Of a DNA stretch of 64,000 nt, positions 37,101-47,060 are shown piece by piece. The notes below the pieces were generated by a model, which saw only the letters and a list, made by a program, of their open reading frames with translations, had not been told where the DNA came from and did not search any database. Positions within the stretch are counted from its first letter, which is position 1; every line of letters begins with the position of its first letter. Origin of the DNA: Sipunculus nudus (Eukaryota; Annelida; Sipuncula; Golfingiida; Sipunculidae). The stretch spans positions 40,245,558 through 40,309,557 of the forward strand of contig CM049310.1 in assembly GCA_026874595.1 (NCBI GenBank), given 5' to 3'. The translations under genes and the position numbers were made by a program.

Positions 37101-40100
37101 ATATAAGATTCTGTTAATATCAATTTGTGTTAGGCTCAGTTTATTCTCCCATAGTAAAATTGGAAATTCATAATTTATTAAATTGACCATATGTTTAAGT
37201 ACGAGGAAACTGTATAATATATTCAGCTTCTTTAAACTGTTTTGGTTCAAATTTATTTTGTAAACCAATATCCACGATAAAAAAAATTCTTTAAAACAAA
37301 TTTACGAATCTAAATGGTTTACTCACAGCAAAAACTTCCTTGTTTGTTTACAAAGAAGTTACAAATTACAAAGGAAACGTAATTTGATTTAGCTTCTTCA
37401 AATTATTTTAGTTCAAATTTAGTTGGAATCAATAACCATAAAACAAATCTTCTTTAAAACAAATTTACAAATCTACACAGTGTTCTTACCTCTAAACCTT
37501 ATTCCCTCATTGGTTTGTAAGAAATTAAAAATCACTTAGAAAATAAAATTTTCCGTTACATTATGATGTCAGTTCGTCACCAAATTCGTGGAAGTAGGAA
37601 GGGGCTTTATGAGCAATGAACAAGTTAATATACATTATAAATTTACTTTTATTATTATTCATACCAGTCCACCTAGGTCCTGTAAGAATCGTATGCCCTC
37701 AGTACTGCCTGCACACGCTGTATCGTCCCTGGTCCCGAGCCAGATGAACTCCATCTGAAAGCCCTGAGAATTCTTGTACCCCGTGGTTGTGACAGGGGCA
37801 TGGATTCTATCATGGTGCTTTGGGTTAACATACAAGACAGCACAAGACCGTGGTGAGAAAAGCCACTTGTGTAGGTTACCTGAAATTCAATTAAAACCTA
37901 CATTTTAAGTTAAAAAAAAGACCTAATATTAATTGGGTTCTACAACACTGATTTAATAATTTCATCATTTCTTTACAGATCATCAGCTGGAATTCCAATC
38001 AACCAAAAATAAAATATTTCTGAAAAACATTTTTTTTCTCATAAAATTTTTTTTCTCATCTAGAAACAAAAAAATGATGATCACCTTTGTCTAAAATAAA
38101 ATGGAAAATCTGTATACGAAAATTTGTAAACAGTATTGACATACATATACATTAACGTTTAATTTAAGTCAAAACTAATTTAATATCTTTTAAACTTTTT
38201 AAATTTGAATAATAAAATCATTAAATCCAATCCTATTCTAACCCCATTATTTCTTCAACAAACAAGGTTTAATTTTTTTATTTAAAGAGCCGTACTCTGA
38301 TATTTGATAACCAATATAACATCTTTTCAACTTTTCATGTGAGAGTTAAAAATTCTTCAAATTATTCCTATTCCAACCCCAATATGTCTTCAGTTAACAA
38401 GATTTGATTTCTTTATTTAATGGGTCTTACTCTGATATCTGACATCTTATAACAAAAGTTAATCTCCTGAACCTCCGTGAACCTTTTTTTCCAATATCTG
38501 ACATCTATATAAATCTCTTGAACCTTACGTGAAAATGAGTTACAAAGGCTATTTGTTTTGTTTATATCCACTTGTTTATATCATGAGGGGGGCCTGCCAA
38601 AATAATCCAATATATTCATTCAGGAGATCTAGCAGCTAGTCCGATGAACCAGAGTTCGGCAAATGACCTTTCAGCACCCGCACATATGCAGCCAACCACT
38701 TTCAATTTTTTTTTCTGTATGCACCATGTAAACAAACAACATGTAAATGAACAATTAAGGTTATACATTCCTCACAGAGGGATGATAATAACCTTTCTTG
38801 GCACGAATTAACTACAGTACAATAATATGTATGCACAGTGAACCAAAAATCACATAAATTCTACAGAAAAGACAACTGAATGGCTAGCTTTAAAAAGAAA
38901 GATTGTGAAACATGTTAGTTTTGTCGTCATAATTAAATGGTTAATTATACAAGACCTAATCCTGACAATTTTTACTTAATGATAGCAGCATTATACCTGT
39001 ATAGTAGTCAGCCCCAAGCTCCTCCAGATTTAGTGGTACCTGACCAGGTGCGTGGGCCCCATCAATCACAACGATCTTCCCGTAACTGTGACAAAGCTCA
39101 ATGATCTCCTTCACCGGCAGCTTGACAGCCGTGCTGCTTGTTATATGATCTGTAGTAAACGAAAAAAAACCCATCAAAACAGCACTGCAATGATATACAA
39201 TTAAACAAGAAGCAGGGTCTAGTGTAGGAGTTATCACATTTTTTTTTTATTTTTATCTTTTTTGTTGGAGGTTACAACCTCCATGCTTAATGCTAGCTTT
39301 ACTAAGTAAATATATCTGCAGAATTCTATTTCAGTTTCAGACAATGTGACGGGGCATGCAGCAGCACACACTACCTCTCAGTTTATATATTGGTGTTAAC
39401 CAGGCTTGGTGACTGCTGCACCTGTGGGTCATGGTTGTGTAATCTTTCCCAAGGCTGGATCATCTCTCTCACAAACCCCCGAAAAGTGAACTTGTTTAGG
39501 AGTGAACCACAGCCATGGGGCACTACCTTCCCATCAAGCCTGCAAAGCACTCACCCTGGGTGAGGGCCAACCTGGAAAAATCTCACAGGCACAGCTGTGA
39601 TTCAAACTTACAATCTCACGCCTTTGATTCCTTTGTTCTACCCCTAGACCACAGGAGCTGAGCAGTTAAGGGACATGCATAATGTTCCCGGTAAATATCG
39701 TAAAATGCTGAAATCTCAATAAAACTTAGGAGATCCACTCTTATGTCTTAATAACGGGTAATGACTCCTGGGTTACTCATCGTCCCATGCAATACAAGCA
39801 CAAGTGACATCCTCAGACCATCATTACCTTTCTCTTACTGTTCATGAAGGATGCCTTATTTTAAGGTGAGAGTTTTTCCATGTAAACTACATGCATACTT
39901 GTCTGGACTGCATTAATGCTAGGGTATTTCTTCAGGTATTACACAGACGTACCTGAAATACAAATGTTAGCATCAGGTATTACACAGACTCATTGGTCTG
40001 CAATTATGGTTGGATGATGGATATTTCTTTAGGTATTCACATTCAGGTAATGGTGCCATATTTGGTCAGACCCGCTTGTCTGATCTATATTAAAGCTGAG

Positions 40101-40964
40101 GTATTTCTTCAGTTAATACACAGACTTAACTGTACCATCAACGTTGGCACCAGGTTTTACAAGGAGTTGCCCGCGGGATAACATTAATGTTGGCATATTT
40201 TGTCAGGTATACAGGGACTTACTTGTCTAGACTGCATTTATGTTAGGGGTATTTCTGCAGTTATCAAACAGATGCACCTGTTAGGATAACTTCGATGTTA
40301 GGATATTTCTTGAGATATTACACAGAAATACCTGTTAGGTCCACTTTAATGTTGGGGTATTTCCTGAGATATCACCATGACTTACCTGAAGGGACTACTT
40401 TTATGGTCGAGTATTTCTTGAGATAATACACAGATTTACATGTTAGGACAACTTTAAGACTGGGGTATTTTCTGAGATATGACACAGACTTTCCTATTAG
40501 AACCACTTTAATGTTGGAGAATTTCTTGAGATAATACACAGATTTGCCTGTTAGGACACCTTTAATTGTGGGGTATTTCTTGACTTGACATATTACAAAA
40601 ACTTACCTGTTAAGACCACCTCAATGTTTGGATATTTCTTTAAATATTCTTCATACAAGTCCAGAACCTGCTGCTTGGATTCGATTGGCGACTGTAATGG
40701 AAGCCAGATGACCTGTGTTCCTGTAAAAAAAGAAAAGCACATACAGATGACTTGGAGAGCTAGTTTTAAAATGAGCATGCATGTAAAGCTGTGAAAAAAA
40801 AAGCCTACTTTTATCTGTGTCCAAATTTTGAACTCGAAGTACTTTAGTTTGTTTTCATGCATATGGTCATCACTTACAGGCAGTATGTCTGTTCAACACG
40901 GTATGCCTTTAAATTTGTATTTGGTCTATCAAAACACTAATTTTTTAATTTATTATATCTACAG

Positions 40965-41018
<54 letters not shown>

Positions 41019-41066
41019 CCTGCTTGTTTTACAATGAATTTCCCCCCCCCCTCTCTCTCTCTCTCG

Positions 41067-41135
<69 letters not shown>

Positions 41136-42954
41136 GAAAGTAAAACTGAAAAAAACAAAACCAAATTTATACATATTTTGCATCTTTAAACATATTTATA
41201 TCTTTACATAGTTGCTATGGCAACAAGTACTATGGCAACAGGTAACTGTACTCAAGTCTGAGTCGGTTGATGCCTATCAAGTATGAGTCAAGAATTTGGC
41301 ACCAGTCATACATTACACTGCTGACATCTATCTTGAGCTTTTAAAAGACTACAGCAATCTCTATTGGTATGTGGTACTAATAACCCGACAAATTTATTAT
41401 TCCTTTAGCAATTGAAAAATTGATAGTTGACTTTTACCTTTATCTTGTAAGAAGTTGCAACACTGTTTCAGAGGGATGTATGTCCAGTTACTGGCCAACA
41501 GGGCCTCACCCGGCTCAAAATGAATGCTCTTGAGTGCTGAATTTATGCCTGAAAACAAGTATAACAGCATGATAATTTGAAAAAAATAAGAATTAAACAC
41601 AGGCAATTAATTTTTCAAATTCTGATTGTTAACAATCCCCCCCCCCAATCGAAGGACAGATCAAATATTTGAAAGATAACAACAGATATACAGTACAATT
41701 CGTTATGTAACCTCTGATAGAAAACAACAGGTGTTGATCATGCAAAATCCCCTGTCTTTGGAAAAATAAGAATTTTTGTGTTTACTGTTTATCTGTTTGT
41801 CATTGAAATAAAAGGAAAACCCCGTTTGTCATAGACAGAATATTAATAATAGCAGAATACTGTTAACTACTGGTAATCATGCTCTTCCATTTGTCATAGG
41901 AATAATGAGAACTAAGTGTCTCCCAATATAAAAGTTGATCCATTTCTGATTGACCCATATAGGATTTGAATTATTTGACATGGATAAAAAGTGAATTTTC
42001 ATTGACATTAGGAAGAAAAGGAATTTTCACTAAAATCATGGAATATAATAAATTCTTGTTTGTTTTAGGAAGAATGCATTTATATTGGTCCAAACAAGAA
42101 TAACTATGCCCATTTTTGTCCTATGAAGAATAGGAATTCTTGTATGACCTGAGGTGAATGAGAATCTAGCGTGCCTTTTCTTTGTTCCTGTGAAAAAAAA
42201 ATCCCCTTTGTACCACAATATATCTGTGTTCTTTTTATATAATTTAAATAAGTCATAATCACATATATATTCAAACACACACACTAAATATTCAAGTGGA
42301 GAATCATTATCTCACCAAAAGTTGCGTTATCTACAAATGCAAGATTTTCAGGCTTTGCTCCAAGGAACTCTGCCACAAATTTCAAGCTCTGACGCCAAAG
42401 AGGCTGATTTTTTTGTCTGAAGTATAAATCTGGTTGGCAATGTATATCATCTTGTAATCTGAAAATAAAATGCGCATGGTGTAATTTAGTTAATTCAAAT
42501 ACAGAATAAACAAAAATGCAAATTAATATTAAAATGATATCACAGAACTTTGCTTCTATATGGTTACTCTGGTATCCCTTTAAATAAATATATCATTCAC
42601 ACATTTGTAAAATGGTAATAAAGTTTTTTCATATATTACATGTAAGACTGTTTCCCTTTGAAAAAAATCAACTATGGTGAAACCTGTGAAAAAAAGACAA
42701 CCCATTGGACTGGCCAAAAGTGGTCTTAATTCACAGGTAATATGATTAGTCAGGTCGTTTTTCAGACAGGTTCCACTGTGAATAAGCATTGCAAAAATAA
42801 TATTTAAATGATGCTGCTTTCTTGTCCCATCAACTTACTTTCTTTGGTAATTAAGAACCCGACGAGGAACATTCCCGTAAGACCCATTGTTGATATGAAT
42901 AACCTCTGGGTCAATCAGGAACTCTGAGAGAATGGCTTTTCCAAATTCAGTCAT
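28616..42954 (-). CDS. Isopenicillin-N-epimerase-like class V aminotransferase (PLP-dependent), complete, 8 coding exons
   Basis: Exons in transcription order: 42954-42839, 42458-42316, 41548-41438, 40720-40607, 39149-38997, 37879-37665, 30901-30728, 28804-28616. All junctions are GT-AG with matching phases; product 404 aa. Seen: [11 protein letters not shown] near the start, DNATFGIN (residues 82-89, cofactor phosphate region), [10 protein letters not shown] (Asp191, His194, cofactor ring region), GNLHKW with the predicted Schiff-base Lys217, and FIWLGTRDD. These are hallmarks of fold-type I class V enzymes close to isopenicillin N epimerase and cysteine desulfurase-like proteins. Animals do not make penicillin, so the real substrate is unknown. 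No signal peptide; probably cytosolic. The intron between exons 6 and 7 (6.8 kb) holds many repeats. Confidence 0.92.
30341..30654 (-). mobile_element. Short family 1-type element, reverse strand
   Basis: The 3'-end signature appears in reverse at 30341-30375 (AACAAGTGACTCAGGGGTCA), and half of the 5' hairpin with GGAC tetramers at about 30606-30654. Internal sequence (CCTCCCTGGATGTCAAGTTA twice) resembles the array at 35160-36482. About 314 bp, a deletion derivative. Confidence 0.55.
30728..30901 (-). CDS. Aminotransferase coding exon 7
   Basis: Acceptor TTTTACAG, donor GTAAGT, phase 0 to 0, 58 codons. It encodes [30 protein letters not shown] and [13 protein letters not shown], the segment joining the large and C-terminal domains. 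Confidence 0.93.
30910..31345 (-). repeat. Family 1 3'-end plus a second dispersed repeat, inside intron 6
   Basis: AACAAGTGACCCATGGGTCA (about 30910-30930), then GAAGCTCAGCCGACTGACA, is a reverse family 1 end right beside exon 7. The block at 31215-31345 (GTCAGGTGGCTTAGCG ... CGGATAAAAGCACCAA) recurs at 32195-32330 and in reverse at 35085-35175. Confidence 0.55.
31346..35030. other. Intron 6 interior, AT-rich, no exon seen
   Basis: Holds a diverged repeat at 32195-32330 and a (TA)n tract at 34097-34160. No splice-flanked open frame was found on either strand. Confidence 0.45.
34097..34160. repeat. (TA)n microsatellite
   Basis: About 32 TA dinucleotides with one interruption near its right end. 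Confidence 0.95.
35160..36482 (-). mobile_element. Family 1-type element with four 337-348 bp tandem units, reverse strand
   Basis: Units anchored on TTATTCTGRGGGG at 35246, 35590, 35938 and 36275; each includes GGTAACAGAGACCTAATTCC and a GGTGGYGCCACCAGTC-type palindrome (35463, 35821, 36155). The 5' end (GGACGACGGACAAAG and AGCTCAGATGAC) is at 36440-36482, where the next element begins. Confidence 0.65.
36484..37607. mobile_element. Non-autonomous DNA transposon with long terminal inverted repeats
   Basis: Left end AAGCCCCGTTCCCACTTTCA and right end (read inward) AAGCCCCTTCCTACTTCCAC match over about 28 bp and continue CGAATTTG. TA flanks both sides (36482-36483, 37608-37609). It sits within the 5' hairpin of the family 1 element next to it. 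The right half has an internal duplication of about 165 bp (AGCTTCTT at about 37225 and 37390). No transposase frame; superfamily unassigned. Confidence 0.72.
37665..37879 (-). CDS. Aminotransferase coding exon 6 (Schiff-base lysine)
   Basis: Acceptor ATTTCAG, donor GTATGA, phase 1 to 0. It encodes [19 protein letters not shown] (Lys217), the substrate-pocket segment [15 protein letters not shown] and [12 protein letters not shown]. An alternative upstream GTGGAC donor was rejected because it breaks the frame with exon 7. Confidence 0.95.
38997..39149 (-). CDS. Aminotransferase coding exon 5 (cofactor aspartate)
   Basis: Acceptor ACTACAG, donor GTATAA, phase 1 to 1. It encodes [19 protein letters not shown], then [20 protein letters not shown]. 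Both motifs are signatures of the isopenicillin N epimerase-like branch of class V enzymes. Confidence 0.95.
39240..39660 (-). repeat. tRNA-derived SINE, reverse strand (intron 4)
   Basis: On the minus strand the head at about 39660 has an A box GTGGTCTAGGGGTAGAA and a B box AAGTTTGAATCAC. The body contains GGGTGAGTGCTTTGCAGGC, and the 3' end is A-rich (T-rich on the plus strand, 39239-39262). A second member is at 46708-47060. Confidence 0.72.
39890..40640 (-). repeat. 54-bp minisatellite derived from the exon 4 / intron 4 junction
   Basis: About 13 units. Anchors equivalent to the exon 4 donor lie at 40605 (authentic), 40546, 40492, 40438, 40384, 40330, 40276 and 40221, spacing 59, then mostly 54 bp, with more degenerate units to about 39890. 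On the minus strand a unit reads like TATCTCAAGAAATACCCCAA, then AGTGGTCCTAACAGGTAAGT: the last about 43 nt of exon 4 ([14 protein letters not shown]) plus about 11 nt of intron. The exon is the likely source. Confidence 0.85.
40607..40720 (-). CDS. Aminotransferase coding exon 4
   Basis: Acceptor TTTTTACAG, donor GTAAGT, phase 1 to 1. It encodes [20 protein letters not shown] and [15 protein letters not shown], a strand-helix-strand of the large domain. Its 3' end is repeated in the adjoining intronic array. Confidence 0.92.
40967..41130. repeat. (TA)n - C/CT - (TA)n composite microsatellite (intron 3)
   Basis: Two TA tracts (about 40967-41013 and 41072-41130) flank a unique spacer ending in C9 and (CT)n at about 41042-41070. 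Short open frames over it are artefacts. Confidence 0.9.
41438..41548 (-). CDS. Aminotransferase coding exon 3
   Basis: Acceptor TTTTCAG, donor GTAAAA, phase 1 to 1. It encodes [20 protein letters not shown] and [16 protein letters not shown]. The GIN.....I.F.PGE pattern matches class V enzymes around the cofactor phosphate loop. Confidence 0.93.
42316..42458 (-). CDS. Aminotransferase coding exon 2
   Basis: Acceptor ATTTTCAG, donor GTGAGA, phase 2 to 1. It encodes [20 protein letters not shown], then [20 protein letters not shown], ending in the DNAT motif. Confidence 0.94.
42673..42778. mobile_element. Possible degenerate pogo-like MITE (intron 1)
   Basis: TGGTGAAACCTGT at 42675 and the inverse ACAGGTTCCACTG ending near 42777 could be decayed termini like those of the MITEs at 27336 and 45742. 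The TA duplication is not preserved. Confidence 0.4.
42839..42954 (-). CDS. Aminotransferase coding exon 1 (start codon)
   Basis: ATG at 42954-42952, donor GTAAGT, phase 2. It encodes [20 protein letters not shown] and [23 protein letters not shown](Y)G is the N-terminal hallmark of this family, so the start is well placed. A TTTTTTCAG acceptor 18 nt before the ATG (near 42973) suggests a separate 5' non-coding exon. Confidence 0.94.
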
Positions 42955-43215
42955 GGTTTATTGCCCCTGGATCTGAAAAAATATATGTTTGGGTGAAAAT
43001 CTACTTATCCATATAAGTGAAAGTGGATTGTCATTCATAGTTGTTTTTATACATTTCATAAAACACAAACTGTCTTCACATCTGAAGTTATACTCATATA
43101 ATTTCTATAAGTAAAACTCATTCATAGATTTATCATGTATGGTCTTGTCCTGTCTTGATCAGATAACAGTGTTTTCATATATATCACCTTCACAATTAGC
43201 CTTTTCACATATAAC

Positions 43216-43216
<1 letters not shown>

Positions 43217-43286
<70 letters not shown>
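43217..43286. repeat. (TA)n microsatellite
   Basis: Long TA tract that directly abuts the left side of the insertion at 43288. Confidence 0.93.
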
Positions 43287-43287
<1 letters not shown>

Positions 43288-44064
43288 TGTTACGGAATCT
43301 TATAACAACAGATCACTTAATCGTAACGAACATAAATTTTGTTACGGAGATAAAATAAAATCAGATTCCGCAACACTAGGCAGCGTGAAATGTCTAGGGG
43401 AATGAATAAAGAAGTCAATGGTTTTTTGTTAACAAATAACCATAATTTATTCTTAGAACAATCTTAACATTACAATACACTTAATCAATACAATTACAAA
43501 GTATAATAATAATAAAAATGTACAGTACCAGAGTGTCCGGATCCTAGGCTTTGATTTCTGGATACCACCACTGCCACAGCTCAACACAAGTAATCCACAT
43601 AAACAGTTCATGTAAATCTTTTCAGAGAATAGTCTGATTTAATCTCGAAGACAATCTGTTGTAATCCAAAAGTGAAGTTCTGGTAATATCCCAAAGGCAA
43701 ACTGAAGATAATCCGATTACAAATTCTGAATAAAGTCCGTAGAAGAGCTGTAAGTTCTGCAATTATTGGAAAGGTCCAAAAACTGACGAGAGAGTCACAC
43801 TCTTCCGTGTGTCTTGGTATTTTTCTATCTGCCGGCTCTAAACACAGCCCCTGGAAGCCAAGAAACTTCCATTATTCACGAACATTCCAGAGAACACAAC
43901 AATACACACGCACCCATAGCGCATGAACAGACCCGAAAATTCTAGACTACAACGAGCGCTTTGTCTCTACAAGCCAGGGTTCAACAAGTACGGTTCCGAT
44001 AGCAAAGCATGGGCTTTAGCCTTACACGAATGAGAACGCCAGGCGAATAATAAACAGATACATG

Positions 44065-44068
<4 letters not shown>
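43288..44068. mobile_element. Unclassified insertion of about 780 bp between two (TA)n tracts
   Basis: Starts TGTTACGGAATC and ends GATACATGTAAC, with TA tracts on both sides, as if a (TA)n locus had been split. Only five terminal bases are inverted (GTTAC/GTAAC). It has a higher GC content than its surroundings and no long frame. A solo LTR is possible but the CA end is missing. Confidence 0.4.
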
Positions 44069-44121
<53 letters not shown>

Positions 44122-44126
<5 letters not shown>

Positions 44127-44847
44127 CATGGACGTCACCCGGACATCGGAGGATGGCGCCACGAAGTGGTGTGGCCGCCCCCGGTTCCACGCTTATGGAT
44201 CCACCCCGCTATCAGTGACTACTGACGCGCTTTGAGAAACATAAAAACTATTCTGGAACCATTCAGTACTGGTTTTGCAGTTCTGACGGCGCTATCGTTT
44301 CTCTCAAGCAAAACCACTAACTTCTGCGGTTTCCACCCATTGTTGAAAGCCTATAAAACGAACTCGCCTGCAGTACGAGGGGGGACTATTGACTTTGCTA
44401 CGCCACGTTGCTGTTATCCCCGGGGACTGTGACCGTGGGCTCTTGGTCCCCAAGCCCACGGAATGCCATGAACCACGCCATGAACTTTATTATTTAGGAA
44501 GAGGAGAGGCTTTATGTTTGTTTGGTGCCACATGGATTAATACAGGACTTCAGTTTTGTGTGTGCCCGAATTATGTGTTGATGATGGACTTCAGTTTCTC
44601 GTATACCGGATTCAGTTAAGTATTTCGTTGCAGTTTGTTATTTAGAGACTCAGTTTTTCTTCAGAGACTTTGTTATAAATTACGTTATGTATTGACTATT
44701 ATATTATTTGTGTATGAATGTAAATATTGTAATATAGTACTGTTTTTGCACCCATATTTTGGTTACGTATTCATTTGAAGAGAACGTGTCTGAGCATATG
44801 TGTTACGGTTCGGCCTGAGTTGTTTGGTGTGAAAAGGGACCGTAACA
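44122..44847 (+). mobile_element. Putative solo LTR of a retrotransposon
   Basis: 726 bp opening TGTTGCATGGACGTCACCC and closing GGGACCGTAACA, so with TG...CA ends and an imperfect terminal TGTTRC inverted repeat. A TATA-like CTATAAAACGAA is at about 44350-44361. It lies in a (TA)n tract (44071-44121 and 44848-44863); the 4-bp flank ATAT is compatible with a target duplication but uninformative in this context. Orientation is set by the TATA-like box only. Confidence 0.55.
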
Positions 44848-44981
44848 ATATATATATATATATACTGTAACATTTTTCAATAAATTTATATTTTTGCATG
44901 GTCTGCTCAGTTAACATTCAAATAAATGTGCTTATAATTGCTGTAGATAATGTATAAAGGGAAATTAGTTTCATTACATAC

Positions 44982-45060
44982 CTTGGCTAATGATATCCTG
45001 TGTTTGTGGAATCAATTTGATGATAAATCACTGTTATTGGTAATTATCCGGGTAACACAG
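44982..45060 (-). other. Candidate 5' non-coding exon of the aminotransferase gene
   Basis: On the minus strand a strong donor CCAAG|GTATGT occurs at 44982/44981. It could pair with the acceptor near 42973. The upstream end and promoter are not defined; this rests on the donor match alone. Confidence 0.3.
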
Positions 45061-45741
45061 ACACTATTTTAAGTGAATCCCTGAACTATATCCTTGGACT
45101 GTACCTTATAAATACATTGATAATCTATGTATGTGTCATACTGGGCAGGCCACTGTCATATCAAGTGGCCAAAAACCCATATACCGGATGTATATCAGCT
45201 TTTTAATGTGACATCAAGACTAGAGATTAATGTAAAGTATGTACACCACTAAGTGTTTGTACGACACTGCTGCTTAATACACAGGCAGTGACCTACACTG
45301 TAACACTGATTGGAGATAATTGAACAGCCAGTAAATCAATATTTAACAAGGGAAAAGTTGATCTTTGAACAAATCTAGTATGCCCCCTGCCTGATGTGGG
45401 AATAGCTAGAAAAAAAGATGTGAATACATGTATGAAATATGAGATTGGCCAATGACAAAGAGAAAGATTACCTCTGTGACTTGTGTGTTTGATACCTTTA
45501 CATTGCCATTTGAAATATTTAGAACTAATATGTGATTTAAACAACAAAACAATTTTATATTAGTCCAAACATTCATATACTTTCAAAAAAATTCAAATAA
45601 ACTCAGCAGGGGATCAATAAGGGGGAGATAGGGGTATATATCCCGACTTCTTTTCAAGGGGGATGGTCAATGCCTGCTAGTCATTCCTACCCCCCCCCCC
45701 CATGGAAGATATATTGACACCACTGAAAATCAGTATAATTA

Positions 45742-45931
45742 CAGCGAACCCTATAAAATGTGGGCACCCTTGGGACTGAGCTCAATTGCCCACTTTATAG
45801 AGGTGTCCACTATATCAAGGTGGTGACTGCAACATAAATAGCAAAAGAGGTGAAATAACAGGATTGTCAAAACCGCCACCTTTATGGAGGTGCCCACTTT
45901 GCGGAGGCCCCCTCTAAGAGAGGTTCTACTG
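45742..45931. mobile_element. pogo/Tigger-like MITE
   Basis: 190 bp, left end CAGCGAACCCTATAAAATG, right end GAGAGGTTCTACTG, TA on both sides (45740-45741, 45932-45933). Inner sequence contains GTGGGCACC and its inverse GGTGCCCAC. Non-coding. Confidence 0.75.
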
Positions 45932-46232
45932 TAGATTTGTTGTAGTTTCACTAAATTAATTATTCAAGTCATGACAAGACTGGATGCTTTATCACATGAT
46001 TATATTTCTTGTAAATCTAATTAAATATTACATGTTTAAATTGATCAAGATGATGGCAATTAAGGCATTTGTTTTTCAGGACCATTTTTTGCATGATTTT
46101 TTCCACCTCTGATGAAATAAGTATTTTTTTTCTAATACTGTGAAGAACTCATGAAATTTTGGATGATGAGATTTCTTATATGTTTGATATTTTTCTTACA
46201 CTTAAGAGAAATCTTTCATTTTTAAATCTAAA

Positions 46233-46560
46233 CTAGGGACCCATGGGTCTCGACGCTCCGCTGAATTTGTGTACAAGGATATTTTAAAAGAAATTTCCCA
46301 GAATGAGTCCTGTGACCTTAACAAATGACCTTGTGACCAAAAAATCTGAGAACTTATTATCCTTGAACTTGCAGCGTTTAAATTATTGTAATAATCTTTT
46401 TTTTTTTAAAAAAGTGGGTCCAGTGACCTTGACCTCTGACCAAGTAAAGTCAAAATCTTCAGATTTCCTCACTTTGGGCAAGTAAGCCATGTGTGAAAGA
46501 TGGAAAATTTAGGATGAAAATATTGCTTTTCAGTGCATCCACTAACTTACAGTTAGCTGA
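46233..46560 (-). mobile_element. Family 1 3' fragment, reverse strand
   Basis: Begins in reverse with GACCCATGGGTCTCGACGC and CCGCTGAATT (the 3' end), followed by sequence co-linear with copy a (24970-25209 plus 27973-28211) without copy b. It thus serves as the uninterrupted reference for that nested insertion. Confidence 0.65.
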
Positions 46561-46707
46561 GCTATGTCTAGGAGAAAATGATAACAGGTGTTGAATACCT
46601 GTGTGGGTTCAAATTGAATAGATTTGATCACAAGGAGCACTGAATTAGTTCTCAGCAAGAACCATGTAACCCATTAATAAGGAACATATTATACATCGCA
46701 AAAGTGA

Positions 46708-47060
46708 TTTTTTTTATATTTTTTTTGTGTGTGGAGGTAACCGCTTCCATTTTTTTAATCTATCTAACTAATATGTACATCTATAGAATTCCATTCCGGT
46801 TTCGGACTACGTGACAGGGGTTACATTATTAATCAACCAGGTTAGTTGTATCACTCCAGGTTCTGTGTCATCCCCATCGCTGGGTCATAACACTGAAAGG
46901 CGCACCAAAAGGCGCACTCATTTGTGAATGAAACACGACAAATGGGCACAGTCTCCCCATTAAGCCTGTAGAGCGCTCACCCTGGGTAGGAGCCGACCGT
47001 GAAAAATATCACCACCTAGGCTGAGATTCGAACTCACGATCTCCCGGCATTGCGAAAGTT
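46708..47060 (-). repeat. tRNA-derived SINE, reverse strand, second member
   Basis: On the minus strand B box GAGTTCGAATCTC (about 47028-47040); body with GGGTGAGCGCTCTACAGGC; A-rich 3' end at about 46708-46735. Same body as 39240-39660. The A-box end is damaged. Confidence 0.65.

Noticed and set aside
37665-37673. Alternative donor CTAG|GTGGAC for aminotransferase exon 6
   Set aside because: It would put exon 7 out of frame with an early stop; the donor eight bases further (CTG|GTATGA) keeps the frame and the DLGGL-EKTS sequence.
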